From: a virus
Reading direction: 5' to 3' (one strand)
IMG/VR virus record: IMGVR_UViG_3300032213_001053
Location: 1-21,820 of that record
DNA: 21,820 bases
Of this stretch, positions 14,613-20,873 are shown in pieces. Position 1 is the first letter of the stretch, and each line of letters begins with the position of its first letter. The notes beneath the pieces were generated by a model. The model made no database searches, was not told the origin of the DNA, and worked only from the letters and a program-made list of their open reading frames with translations. Both the position numbers and the translations under genes were made by a program.

Positions 14613-15042
14613 ACTATTTGGCAAAAAGTCAGAACCTATTAAGGAGGTCAAGGAACCTCCTAAACCTAAAAAACCACGCAAACCTAAAGAATCTAAAGAA
14701 CCTAAAGCTGAATTAACCCCTAAGCAAATTGCCACACAAAAGGGAGAGCCTTATGTTAATATTATTCGCATGGAAGTAGATCCCAATGACATTAACTCTG
14801 GTGCATTTGAATTAGATTGGAATGATAAATTTGTTCTAAATTTAATAAAATCTGGATATAAGATACGAGAGGACGACACAGATACAACTATAGTTGATAG
14901 ATGGTTTCAAACAGTATGTAGAAATGTAGCACTTGAATTATATGAACAACAACAGGCCGACCCTGAGAATAGAGCGATGACTGGAGATATGAGAGTAGTT
15001 AAAGCTAAAGATTTGGGTGATGGAAGAACCGAGGTGAGTTAA
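14596..15042 (+). CDS. Conserved phage protein with Lys/Pro-rich linker, 148 aa
   Basis: It starts MGLFDKLFGKKSEP, a short amphipathic helix, then has a Lys/Pro/Glu-rich disordered linker to residue 40 (repeated KxPKxP units). A folded C-terminal domain follows with GEPYVNIIRMEVDPNDINSG, FELDWNDKFVLNL, WFQTVCRNVALELYEQQ and KDLGDGRTEV. This architecture, including FELDWNxxFVxxL and RNVxLExYEQQ, is familiar to me from T4-like cyanophages, without known function. The N-terminal helix plus linker suggests tethering to a membrane or a partner. The start lies inside the end of uvdE with a weak ribosome site. Next ATG follows its stop directly. Confidence 0.8.
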   Translation: MGLFDKLFGKKSEPIKEVKEPPKPKKPRKPKESKEPKAELTPKQIATQKGEPYVNIIRMEVDPNDINSGAFELDWNDKFVLNLIKSGYKIREDDTDTTIVDRWFQTVCRNVALELYEQQQADPENRAMTGDMRVVKAKDLGDGRTEVS

Positions 15043-15627
15043 ATGTTACAAAATATTAATTTGTTAAAACCAGATTTTGTGATTGAATGTTCAAAATTAA
15101 AAAATTGCAGAGATATCTATGCAAGTATGAGAAACAATGGAATCGTAAAGGCATATGTCTATGGCATGTGCTTTAAGCCTGGCCCCCTAACATACGACTT
15201 TTCAAAAGTAGGAATGAGTTGTCCTAATCTTGGTGATAAAAGAGAACATCAAGTCGGCGAAAGAATCACCAGACAATTAAGTTGGCTACCAGGATGGGAG
15301 GAAGAACATGTGCGCAGTTCGCACGGTGCTGATTTTTGGGGCGGAATTCAAAATTTCTTAATTCCAAAAGGGTTGTTACCTGCATCATTCAATAAAAATG
15401 ATGTAACTATTGCAGTTTGGGATGTGACCAAAAGAATGATTGATGCAGATGTTTGCGAAAGTGACGAATTGAAGGCAACTGGTTGGGCTGAAGGTGAGTT
15501 GGCAAAACAATACAAAATGTCATTTGGTCGTTTACCTTATCTCAACATACAAGATCCTACAAATACTAAACACTTTAAAAAAGGTGTTATACCTAAATCT
15601 GTGCAAAATTTGTTTGTTTTTGAATAA
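15043..15627 (+). CDS. Hypothetical protein, possibly GIY-YIG-related, 194 aa
   Basis: A 194-residue soluble protein that starts immediately after the previous stop (TAAATG). The segment KAYVYGMCF ... FSKVGMSCPN (about 36-62), followed by REHQVGERITRQ, recalls the start of GIY-YIG domains (two short strands, each ending in a Y/G motif, then a basic helix with Arg). The usual catalytic Glu downstream is not clear; E88-E90 and the HGADFWGGI region do not fit obviously. The C-terminal half (GRLPYLNIQDPTNTKHFKKG) is unrecognised. Read as a nuclease only tentatively. It could equally be an unrelated phage family. Confidence 0.6.
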   Translation: MLQNINLLKPDFVIECSKLKNCRDIYASMRNNGIVKAYVYGMCFKPGPLTYDFSKVGMSCPNLGDKREHQVGERITRQLSWLPGWEEEHVRSSHGADFWGGIQNFLIPKGLLPASFNKNDVTIAVWDVTKRMIDADVCESDELKATGWAEGELAKQYKMSFGRLPYLNIQDPTNTKHFKKGVIPKSVQNLFVFE

Positions 15628-15661
15628 CATATATCTTTGGGTATTTGTTAAAAAAATAAAC

Positions 15662-15691
15662 TTGACAAAAAATGCAAAATAGTCGTATAAT
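15662..15691 (+). promoter_or_regulatory. Sigma-70-like promoter of the FEN nuclease operon
   Basis: TTGACA (15662-15667), 18-base spacer, TATAAT (15686-15691), 36 bases before the nuclease ATG. The -10 box sits in an odd palindrome, CGTATAATATACG (15684-15696). The gap 15628-15726 holds no other visible feature. The spacer is unlike the promoter family at 20515-21774. Confidence 0.7.
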
Positions 15692-15726
15692 ATACGCATA
15701 TTATCAAACTATATATTTGTCCATTC

Positions 15727-16731
15727 ATGAAATACGCACTCATTGATACCGCAAACACTTTCTTCCGTGCTCGGCATATTGCAAGTCGCAATAGTGACAC
15801 ATGGGAAAAGATTGGTATGGCACTTCATCTTACACTAGCAAGTGTTAACATGGTTGTTCGTAATCACGGTATCGACCATGTGGTATTTTGTTTAGAAGGT
15901 AGATCGTGGCGTAAGGATGTATACGAGCCTTACAAAAAGAATCGTGTGGTTGATCAAATGTCAATCACTGAAACTGAAAAAGAAGAAAATGAAATGTTTT
16001 GGGATACTTATGAAAAGTTTACTACATTTCTTAAAGAAAAAACTAATGTTAGTGTACTCAGGCATGAACGGGCTGAGGCTGATGACTTGATCGCCCGTTT
16101 TATTCATCTACATCCTAATGATACGCATTACATTATTTCTACTGACAGTGATTATGTTCAACTCATTAGTGAGAATGTCCTACAATATAACGGAGTCACA
16201 AATGAATTGGTCACACTCAATGGATATTTTAAAGACAATGGCAAGCCAGTAATTGATAAGAAAACTAAAGAACAAAAACTCATGGAAGACAAACCCGAGT
16301 ATTTGTTGTTTAAAAAGATTATTCGCGGTGATGGTGGTGATAATGTGTTTAGTGCATATCCCGGCGTGCGTGAAAAGGGTACTAAGAATAGTGTAGGTAT
16401 TCGTGAAGCATTCGAGGATCGTGAAAAACAAGGCTTCAATTGGAATAACTTCATGTTGCAAAAGTGGGTTGACCATAATGAAGTTGAACACCGTGTGCGT
16501 GATGACTATGAACGCAACCGTATGCTTATTGATTTGACTGCACAACCACAAGACATTAAAAATCAAATTGACCAACGCATTCGTGAATCCATAAGAGTTA
16601 CAACTACCCCGCAAGTTGGAGTTCACTTTATGAAGTTTTGCGGTAAGTATGAATTGGAGAAGATTAGTCAACAAGCTGATGCGTATGCTAAATGGTTAAA
16701 CAATCCATACACGGGACGAATTGAAAAATGA
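15727..16731 (+). CDS. FEN-family 5' nuclease (T4 RNase H-like)
   Basis: A 334-residue flap endonuclease/5'-3' exonuclease, like T4 RNase H (305 aa), which removes RNA primers and 5' flaps behind the replication fork. The acidic metal-binding residues are visible in order: D7 in YALIDTANTFF, the EGRSWRKDVYEPYKKNR arch at 57-73 (E57, with Arg and Lys for 5' phosphate contacts), AEADDLIARF at 116-125, STDSDYVQLI at 138-147 (D140, D142) and GDGGDNV at 201-207. The helix-hairpin-helix region follows GDGGDN. The ribosome site is weak although a strong promoter precedes the gene. It overlaps the next gene by ATGA and leads a coupled set of small genes. Whether it acts mostly on RNA primers or DNA flaps cannot be told. 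Confidence 0.9.
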   Translation: MKYALIDTANTFFRARHIASRNSDTWEKIGMALHLTLASVNMVVRNHGIDHVVFCLEGRSWRKDVYEPYKKNRVVDQMSITETEKEENEMFWDTYEKFTTFLKEKTNVSVLRHERAEADDLIARFIHLHPNDTHYIISTDSDYVQLISENVLQYNGVTNELVTLNGYFKDNGKPVIDKKTKEQKLMEDKPEYLLFKKIIRGDGGDNVFSAYPGVREKGTKNSVGIREAFEDREKQGFNWNNFMLQKWVDHNEVEHRVRDDYERNRMLIDLTAQPQDIKNQIDQRIRESIRVTTTPQVGVHFMKFCGKYELEKISQQADAYAKWLNNPYTGRIEK

Positions 16732-16919
16732 AATCAATTACACTTAACCGTAAACAAATTAATGACCTAATAAAAATGGTAGAACATTTTAAAGAGGTTG
16801 ACAAATTTACTATTAAATGTGATAATTCAAATGGCATAGGACCTGTGATTAGTGTGTCTTTTGATTTGTTTGATAAAAATCAAACATCGGTAGACATAAC
16901 TGATGTAGAAAGTTGGTAA
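16728..16919 (+). CDS. Hypothetical protein, 63 aa
   Basis: A 63-residue protein, coupled to the nuclease gene (ATGA) and to the next gene (TAATG). It opens with a helix (LNRKQINDLIKMVEHFKEV) and ends in alternating beta-like residues (FTIKCDNSNGIGPVISVSFDLF) and an acidic tail. No recognised motif. Its position suggests co-regulation with replication-type genes. Confidence 0.65.
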   Translation: MKSITLNRKQINDLIKMVEHFKEVDKFTIKCDNSNGIGPVISVSFDLFDKNQTSVDITDVESW

Positions 16920-17152
16920 TGTTTAAAGTAAATGTAACTAATACTAAAATTAAAACACTTAAACGAGGTGATCGTGGCTTCACTATCGTTACTGATGGCT
17001 TTACTGTCTCACCAAGAGCAGGATTTCAAATTAATAATAAATGTCCAAAAAATTATAGAATGATTATTAGTGAATGTATTAATAATGGTTGGATTGAACC
17101 TGTTGCATTTATTACCGAGCAAGAATTCGCATGGGATGAGTTGAAAAAATGA
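16919..17152 (+). CDS. Hypothetical protein, 77 aa
   Basis: Start ATG 16919 overlaps the previous stop (TAATG); a TTG at 16913 is less likely. It reads MFKVNVTNTKIKTLKRGDRGF, with a beta-strand-rich first half, TDGFTVSPRAGFQIN, then KCPKNYRMIISECINNGWIEP. The pattern PRAGFxInxxCPxNYrxxixxCIxxGWIxPVA looks like a conserved phage family in my memory, with no known activity. ATGA overlap with the following gene. Confidence 0.7.
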   Translation: MFKVNVTNTKIKTLKRGDRGFTIVTDGFTVSPRAGFQINNKCPKNYRMIISECINNGWIEPVAFITEQEFAWDELKK

Positions 17153-17619
17153 AAGAAGTTTTTTACAAAAAAGTTGGTCGTAAGTATGTACCTGTATACG
17201 AATATGATCAAACTCTATTGGATGCCTTTCCTAAAGGTACACATATTGTAATGTGTTACCCTGGTGGACAATCACGGCGATATAATATAGAACCTAATCA
17301 TGCTGCATTGATTGCAGCGGCTAGAATTGCCGAAGAGGATATGCACAAAGCAATTCGTGAAGCCAGTGAAATGCGGCCGCAACGAACAATGTTGACCGAA
17401 GGACAACGCAAGGCATGGAATAAACTTGCGAAAGAATTTGGTGATGACTTAGCTACACTAAGCATTAAAAGCGCACATGACATTGCAGAGGCGGGTATAC
17501 AAGCTATAGTTAAAGAAGCAGAAAAATTAATGACTGTGCCAGCAGTCAAAAAAGCCTACGAGCAATTTTTGCTTGTAGTAGAACTAACAAAGGATAACAA
17601 ACATGAATCTAATTGCTAA
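17149..17619 (+). CDS. Conserved hypothetical helical protein, 156 aa
   Basis: The first third is beta-like (KEVFYKKVGRKYVPVYEYDQ), then FPKGTHIVMCYPGGQSRRYN. The remaining two thirds are long charged helices (HAALIAAARIAEEDMHKAI; EGQRKAWNKLAKEFGDDL; AHDIAEAGIQAIVKEAEKLM), which could form a coiled or bundled structure. I do not recognise a function. It overlaps the neighbours on both sides (ATGA at the start, 17 bases at the end). Possible role as a protein scaffold or inhibitor is only conjecture. Confidence 0.75.
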   Translation: MKEVFYKKVGRKYVPVYEYDQTLLDAFPKGTHIVMCYPGGQSRRYNIEPNHAALIAAARIAEEDMHKAIREASEMRPQRTMLTEGQRKAWNKLAKEFGDDLATLSIKSAHDIAEAGIQAIVKEAEKLMTVPAVKKAYEQFLLVVELTKDNKHESNC

Positions 17620-18055
17620 ACCCATCGTTAAAGGTGAGTATTGGGTAGTAACTGACGGAGATAAAAAAGTAGGCAATGTTGTTGCCACCAACTCTGGGTA
17701 TGATGTTAAACTAAACGGAAATTTTGCTCATTTTAAAAATACAAAAGCAATTGAGAAACAGGTTAATATTGAATTTGAGCATATCAAAAAATCTAATCAA
17801 CCTGAAAATCCGTTTGGTGAATTTCCGACCACAAATAAAGTATATAATTCTATTTTAGATGTTAAACGCAGATTGCATGTGTTTACTAAATCTCCCAAAA
17901 GTAAATGTTATCATGTTGCAGGGTGGTTTACAATCACACAAGGTAATGAAAAATCAGTAGTTTTTTGTCCAAAATATATCTTTGTTCAACGATATCCCTA
18001 TCAGGGGCCATTTAAAACAAAATTAGAAGCCCAAGAAGTGATAAATAGTAGATGA
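17603..18055 (+). CDS. Hypothetical protein, 150 aa
   Basis: The start is set by AAAGGA eight bases upstream, inside the previous gene. The N-terminal half contains beta hairpins (GEYWVVTDGDKKVGNVVATN, YDVKLNGNFAHF) and the C-terminal half has CYHVAGWFTITQGNE, VVFCPKYIFVQRYPYQGPFKT and an AQEVINSR end. The final 'YPYQGPFxTxxEA' element reads like a 'SPYxGPFxTxxEA' segment I recall from small T4-like phage proteins. Function unknown. ATGA overlap into the next gene. Confidence 0.7.
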   Translation: MNLIAKPIVKGEYWVVTDGDKKVGNVVATNSGYDVKLNGNFAHFKNTKAIEKQVNIEFEHIKKSNQPENPFGEFPTTNKVYNSILDVKRRLHVFTKSPKSKCYHVAGWFTITQGNEKSVVFCPKYIFVQRYPYQGPFKTKLEAQEVINSR

Positions 18056-18252
18056 TTTATATTAAAAAATTCGTTGATAAAATATCCTACATGGATAGCA
18101 AACAAGGAAGAGATGTTATCTTACCTATTGTTGAAGCAAGGGGATTGCGTGACGAATTAACTAAATTATTAGCAGACCTCAATGAATTAAAGAATATTAA
18201 AAAAACAGATGATACAGAAATCGAAGTTAGAATAGTAGGTGGTAAATTTTAA
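18052..18252 (+). CDS. Small conserved phage protein, 66 aa
   Basis: A 66-residue helical protein: IKKFVDKISYMDSKQGRD, then PIVEARGLRDELTKLLADLNEL, then a short beta end EIEVRIVGGKF. The middle helix has a heptad-like leucine pattern that could dimerise. The form 'FVDKxSYMxSxxxRDxxxPxxxARxLRDELxKLL' is familiar from T4-like phages. It is coupled at both ends (ATGA at its start; its stop shares one base with the next ATG). Role unknown. Confidence 0.7.
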   Translation: MIYIKKFVDKISYMDSKQGRDVILPIVEARGLRDELTKLLADLNELKNIKKTDDTEIEVRIVGGKF

Positions 18253-18548
18253 TGTCTAGGTCTCAGCCAAAAGTATTACTTGAACTAGTTGATAAAAATA
18301 CATACAAGTGTGATCAAATAGTAGAAGCCGCTGGCATATGGGCAGTGTTCTTTGACGGGCAACCTATAAATTTAAAATCACAACATTATTTGGACAACGA
18401 AACTACACCTAAATATAAAAAAACTAGTTTTAGTAATCCTGGACATGCTAGAAATCTATGTAGAAAATTAAATAATCAATTTAAAACTACTAAGTTTACT
18501 GTAGTGTTTATGAATAACGGGTCAACTGTATACCCAAATGCTGAGTGA
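18252..18548 (+). CDS. Hypothetical protein, 98 aa
   Basis: A 98-residue basic protein. Beta-like opening KVLLELVDKNTYKC, then AAGIWAVFFDGQPINLKS, then a polar helix with PGHARNLCRKLNNQF and a final strand KFTVVFMNNG. The sequence between AVFFDGQPINLK and SNPGHARNLCRKLN looks like a small alpha/beta domain conserved in phages, in my judgement; no function known. It overlaps the next gene by eleven bases. Confidence 0.7.
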   Translation: MSRSQPKVLLELVDKNTYKCDQIVEAAGIWAVFFDGQPINLKSQHYLDNETTPKYKKTSFSNPGHARNLCRKLNNQFKTTKFTVVFMNNGSTVYPNAE

Positions 18549-18939
18549 AAAAAAATCTACTAAAATAATAATTACTGAAAAGATTCTCTATGAATTGAGT
18601 ATCCCATCAGAACCTTTACAAAGAGTTATAAATGATTGGTGGTATACTAAATCGACTGAAGGTTTAAGACTAACTATGATAGGTGACGAGATGTTTAGGA
18701 AAGCAGAAATACAATTTTTTGATTTACCTTTGCCAAAATCACTTAATATGAACAACTGGCATAGTTTTCTAATAAACTGTAGCAGAAAACTTAAATGTCC
18801 CTACTATATAGGATTAAATAAAAACGAAGATATTAATGCAAGACTTTTTATTAGATTGTATGATGATAAGATTGCTGTACTAGTATCTTTATATGGTGAT
18901 ATAACTAGTTACTTAGAATCTGTAAGGGTACGAAAATGA
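18538..18939 (+). CDS. Conserved hypothetical protein, 133 aa
   Basis: A 133-residue mixed alpha/beta protein. Conserved-looking landmarks are ILYELSIPSEPLQRVINDWW (17-36), STEGLRLTMIGDEMFRKAEI (39-58), WHSFLINCSRKLKCPYYIGL (75-94) and ARLFIRLYDDKIAVLVSLYGD (101-121). I recall similar proteins in T4-like phages, annotated as hypothetical. The pattern 'LRLTxxGDxxFrxAxI' suggests a compact fold, perhaps a small winged-helix or restriction-like fold, but this is not established. ATGA junction with the next small gene. Confidence 0.72.
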   Translation: MLSEKKSTKIIITEKILYELSIPSEPLQRVINDWWYTKSTEGLRLTMIGDEMFRKAEIQFFDLPLPKSLNMNNWHSFLINCSRKLKCPYYIGLNKNEDINARLFIRLYDDKIAVLVSLYGDITSYLESVRVRK

Positions 18940-19103
18940 CCGAAGAAAAGAAAAGTAAAAACCCATTCATTAATTTAGCAAACGAAGCCAAAAAATCCAA
19001 TGCACCGCATGTGTTGGGAAAGCTTAAGACCCAGAAAGTTCCCAAGCCAAGTAAAGGGTTTGGTGGACCAACTATGGTTAAAAGAAGTGGGCGAGGTGGC
19101 TAA
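18936..19103 (+). CDS. Small basic protein, 55 aa
   Basis: A 55-residue, Lys- and Gly-rich protein beginning MTEEKKSKNPFINLANEAKK and ending with GFGGPTMVKRSGRGG. It starts in an ATGA overlap with the preceding gene. The strongly basic, low-complexity sequence suggests a disordered nucleic-acid-binding or packaged peptide; the middle (VLGKLKTQKVPKPSKG) resembles a short linear motif. No named family. It is the last gene of the coupled run that starts at the FEN nuclease. Confidence 0.65.
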   Translation: MTEEKKSKNPFINLANEAKKSNAPHVLGKLKTQKVPKPSKGFGGPTMVKRSGRGG

Positions 19104-19145
19104 ATTATTGTAAGCCAATAGCGTCCTCAGGCGTTATATTATATA

Positions 19146-19162
19146 GACAAATAACATTTGTC
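19146..19162 (+). repeat. Inverted repeat before the exported-peptide gene
   Basis: Perfect arms GACAAAT and ATTTGTC with an AAC loop, 23 bases before ATG 19186 and just before a T run (ATTTTT). It could be an operator for a dimeric repressor or a weak terminator for the upstream operon. Confidence 0.4.
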
Positions 19163-19185
19163 ACATTTTTAAAAAAGGAAATAAA

Positions 19186-19434
19186 ATGAAAACTATCGCT
19201 ACTCTAATCGCTACTTTGGTGGCAACAAGTGTCTTTGCTGCTGAACCAGCTAAGAAAGAAGAAAAGAAAGCTGCACCTGCTGTGGCTGCTGCTCCAGCTG
19301 CTCCTGCAGCAAAAGCTGAAGAAAAGAAGGACATGAAGCTACCTAAGAAAGAAGAAAAGAAGGCTGATGCTAAGCCAGCTGCTGCTCCCGCAGCTCCTGC
19401 TGCTGCACCAGCTACTTCTGCACCTAAGAAGTAA
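19186..19434 (+). CDS. Exported Ala/Lys/Pro-rich peptide, 82 aa
   Basis: A clear signal peptide: MKTIATLIATLVATSVFA, ending AxA-like before AEPAKK. The mature 64 residues are nearly all Ala, Lys, Glu and Pro in repeats (KKEEKKA twice, APAAPAA-like runs), so it is disordered and probably periplasmic. From memory, Burkholderiales genomes carry many such small exported Ala/Lys/Pro proteins, so it is likely host-derived. AAAAAAGGAA gives a strong ribosome site seven bases upstream. The DNA contains two identical 18-base units (19251-19268 and 19344-19361, TAAGAAAGAAGAAAAGAA). It stands alone between an upstream inverted repeat and a downstream stable hairpin, so it is probably separately transcribed. 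Possible roles: cell-envelope change or superinfection exclusion; both guesses. Confidence 0.75.
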   Translation: MKTIATLIATLVATSVFAAEPAKKEEKKAAPAVAAAPAAPAAKAEEKKDMKLPKKEEKKADAKPAAAPAAPAAAPATSAPKK

Positions 19435-19453
19435 TTTTCTTAAAAAGACGCAC

Positions 19454-19479
19454 TTTATTGGGACTACGGTCCCAATAAA
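19454..19479 (+). terminator. Very stable C(UACG)G hairpin after the exported-peptide gene
   Basis: An 11-base perfect stem (19454-19464 and 19469-19479) closed by C(TACG)G, a tetraloop of the extra-stable UNCG class. No T run follows (TACTTATAC), so it may protect the 3' end of the message or stop transcription inefficiently. Confidence 0.5.
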
Positions 19480-19481
19480 TA
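19474..19481 (+). promoter_or_regulatory. Possible late promoter before the phasin-like gene (7/8)
   Basis: AATAAATA differs from TATAAATA only at the first base and lies 62 bases before ATG 19543. It overlaps the 3' arm of the hairpin. Weak alone; supported only by the similar spacing seen at dnaK and folE. Confidence 0.3.
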
Positions 19482-19542
19482 CTTATACAGTTAGAGTTCT
19501 GTAAAAACTCAATTAAACACATACACAGAAAAGGAAATTATT

Positions 19543-19824
19543 ATGTTTAACGCTTTTACCGATGCCGCAATCGATGCGGTTCAGACTTCTAAAAAACAAT
19601 TTGTTGACACTTTCGTAACTCATGAAGGTATCAATTCAGCATTGAATCAATTTGTAGATTCACAAACCAAATATACTAAAGCTGCTGTAGATTCAAGCAT
19701 CCAGACAGTAACATCATTGGGTATGCTATTTACTAGCAAACAATTTTTTGATGAAATTGTTAACGGTTACAAATCTATTATACCAGCATACACCACAAAT
19801 TCATTGTCTAAAAAGGCAAAATAA
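19543..19824 (+). CDS. Phasin-like helical protein, 93 aa
   Basis: A 93-residue, almost entirely helical and amphipathic protein: FTDAAIDAVQTSKKQFVDTF, then INSALNQFVDSQTKYTKAAV, then IQTVTSLGMLFTSKQFFDEI. The 'F-x-D-x-Q-T-x-Y-T-K-A-A' helix and general composition recall phasins, which coat polyhydroxyalkanoate granules in Burkholderiales hosts. A phage phasin could alter carbon-storage use during infection; this is inference and the similarity is moderate at best. A strong AAAAGGAA ribosome site precedes it. It ends in a short basic tail (SLSKKAK). Alternative: an unrelated small helical virion or host-takeover protein. Confidence 0.6.
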   Translation: MFNAFTDAAIDAVQTSKKQFVDTFVTHEGINSALNQFVDSQTKYTKAAVDSSIQTVTSLGMLFTSKQFFDEIVNGYKSIIPAYTTNSLSKKAK

Positions 19825-19828
19825 TAGA

Positions 19829-19984
19829 ATGCGAGTGTTGGCTGAAATTATCAGACACCTATTTCCTATTAGGACATATGGGTATGAACTAAAATCGTAT
19901 ATATTAAAAAATAATCCAAAAGATATTATAGATGTAGAACGATTAACAATAGAATATCAAAGAAAGAAAGATTCATTTATATGA
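19829..19984 (+). CDS. Small conserved phage protein, 51 aa
   Basis: A 51-residue protein, RVLAEIIRHLFPIRTYGYEL then SYILKNNPKDIIDVERLT and EYQRKKDSFI. The form '(L)FPxxTYGxxLExYIxxxNPxxxxDVExLTxEYxR' is familiar to me from T4-like marine phages (function unknown). Start ATG 19829 sits four bases after the previous stop; the ribosome site is poor. A longer frame extends up to 19748 but overlaps the phasin-like gene and is unlikely. It overlaps the next gene by ATGA. Confidence 0.65.
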   Translation: MRVLAEIIRHLFPIRTYGYELKSYILKNNPKDIIDVERLTIEYQRKKDSFI

Positions 19985-20073
19985 CAATATTTAAAAAATT
20001 TTATGAGATTATGGTTTCTTGGGGGGAAGTGATATATGAATATCGTAACAGCAAAGCAAGTAAACCTCAATAA
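19981..20073 (+). CDS. Very small protein, 30 aa
   Basis: A 30-codon frame coupled by ATGA to the previous gene: MTIFKKFYEIMVSWGEVIYE followed by YRNSKASKPQ. The 'WGExIYEYR' segment resembles small T4-like phage proteins I recall. It is amphipathic and could lie on the membrane. It overlaps the next small gene in another frame by 38 bases. Moderate confidence because of its size. Confidence 0.45.
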   Translation: MTIFKKFYEIMVSWGEVIYEYRNSKASKPQ

Positions 20074-20146
20074 TTGGTGGCCAGTAAGTGATGAAGAATG
20101 GGAAAGATTAAATTTCCCAGAAAGATTTAAAAAATCTAGTATTTGA
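20036..20146 (+). CDS. Small protein, 36 aa
   Basis: A 36-codon frame with a strong ribosome site (GGGGGGAAG, six bases before ATG). Sequence MNIVTAKQVNLNNWWPVSDE, then EWERLNFPERFKKSSI: a Trp-rich centre and a charged end. The strong ribosome site inside the preceding short frame argues that it is real. Function unknown. Confidence 0.5.
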   Translation: MNIVTAKQVNLNNWWPVSDEEWERLNFPERFKKSSI

Positions 20147-20184
20147 ATATACAATCAAACTACATTAACACACAAGGAGACAAT

Positions 20185-20460
20185 ATGTCAGAATTTACAC
20201 CAAAACTACCCGAAGTTAAATTTAACAAGAATGGTTACGAAATTCGTAGCGATATTCTAGCATTGGCTAAAGAACATGCCGAGCAAGAGTACAAGTACAA
20301 GTATGCAGGCTGGGAAGTCTCAGCCAAGCGCGACGAAAAGACTGGGCAACTTGTATCTACTGTAGCAATGCCAGAATTTCCTGGATTAGACAAGATCCTA
20401 GAAGCCGCAGAAAGAATGTATGGTTTTGTAAACCAAAGCAATCAATCTACAAAAAAGTAA
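20185..20460 (+). CDS. Conserved phage protein, 91 aa
   Basis: ATG 20185 is chosen for its AAGGAGA site eight bases upstream; an earlier TTG at 20143 is unlikely. Landmarks: FTPKLPEVKFNKNGYEIRSD, then a helix LALAKEHAEQEYKYKYAGWE, KRDEKTGQLVSTVAMPEFPG and LDKILEAAERMYGFVN. I recall this arrangement ('LPxVxFxKNGYEIRxxIL...MPxFPGxxKVLExAExMYxFV') as a widespread T4-like phage protein of unknown function. It is the last gene before a strong terminator. Confidence 0.8.
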   Translation: MSEFTPKLPEVKFNKNGYEIRSDILALAKEHAEQEYKYKYAGWEVSAKRDEKTGQLVSTVAMPEFPGLDKILEAAERMYGFVNQSNQSTKK

Positions 20461-20474
20461 TTAATTTTACAATT

Positions 20475-20503
20475 AAAAAACCCGCTTAATTGCGGGTTTT
20501 TTT
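20475..20503 (+). terminator. Rho-independent terminator
   Basis: AAAAAACCCGC (20475-20485), loop TTAATT, GCGGGTTTTTTT. The loop is the same as that of the terminator after dnaK. It separates the preceding genes from the promoter array. Confidence 0.92.
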
Positions 20504-20514
20504 GTATCCAAAAT

Positions 20515-20543
20515 TTGACAATAAATCGTTTTGGGCATATACT
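20515..20543 (+). promoter_or_regulatory. Early-type sigma-70 promoter, copy 1
   Basis: TTGACA (20515-20520), 17-base spacer ATAAATCGTTTTGGGCA, TATACT (20538-20543). Member of a family of four near-identical promoters. The leader to ATG 20577 includes ACGGAG. Confidence 0.9.
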
Positions 20544-20576
20544 ACATGTATTGATCGTTAACTAACGGAGCTTTTT

Positions 20577-20849
20577 ATGACCGCAATCTATGACCGTCTC
20601 AGTGATTCTCAAAAGCGTGAAATCCGTATGTACGGTGTGACTGAGGCTGAAATGCGTGAGGCTGTAGAACAAAGTATTACTTTCCGTCATAGTGGTCCTG
20701 CAATGATGGCTGCTAGCATCATGAGTGATTGTCAGGAAATGTTGTCCTCTGACAACGGTGGTTCTTACGATTTTATGATTGTAGAGGATGTCCGTCAGGC
20801 TCTGAATCGTGCTAAGTGGATTTTGTTTGAATACTGTGATAAAAAGTAA
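20577..20849 (+). CDS. Probable early protein, 90 aa
   Basis: A 90-residue acidic protein led by promoter copy 1 and an ACGGAG ribosome site. It is helical: IYDRLSDSQKREIRMYGVTE, EMREAVEQSI, then MMAASIMSDCQEMLSSDNGG and VEDVRQALNRAKWILFEY. No recognised motif. The codons use more C and G than the genes upstream of 20460. Single-gene units under consensus host promoters are typical of phage takeover proteins, so an interaction with a host process is plausible, but nothing in the sequence names it. Confidence 0.8.
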   Translation: MTAIYDRLSDSQKREIRMYGVTEAEMREAVEQSITFRHSGPAMMAASIMSDCQEMLSSDNGGSYDFMIVEDVRQALNRAKWILFEYCDKK

Positions 20850-20873
20850 TACTTTGTATTACATTGCCCAAAC

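Noticed and set aside
16180-16674. Minus-strand 164-residue frame
   Set aside because: Antisense to the conserved FEN nuclease motifs; the translation shows no domain.
18041-18051. Late promoter GATAAATAG before 18052
   Set aside because: Lies within the coding end of the previous gene, ten bases before the ATG, unlike the 53-62-base spacing of the others.
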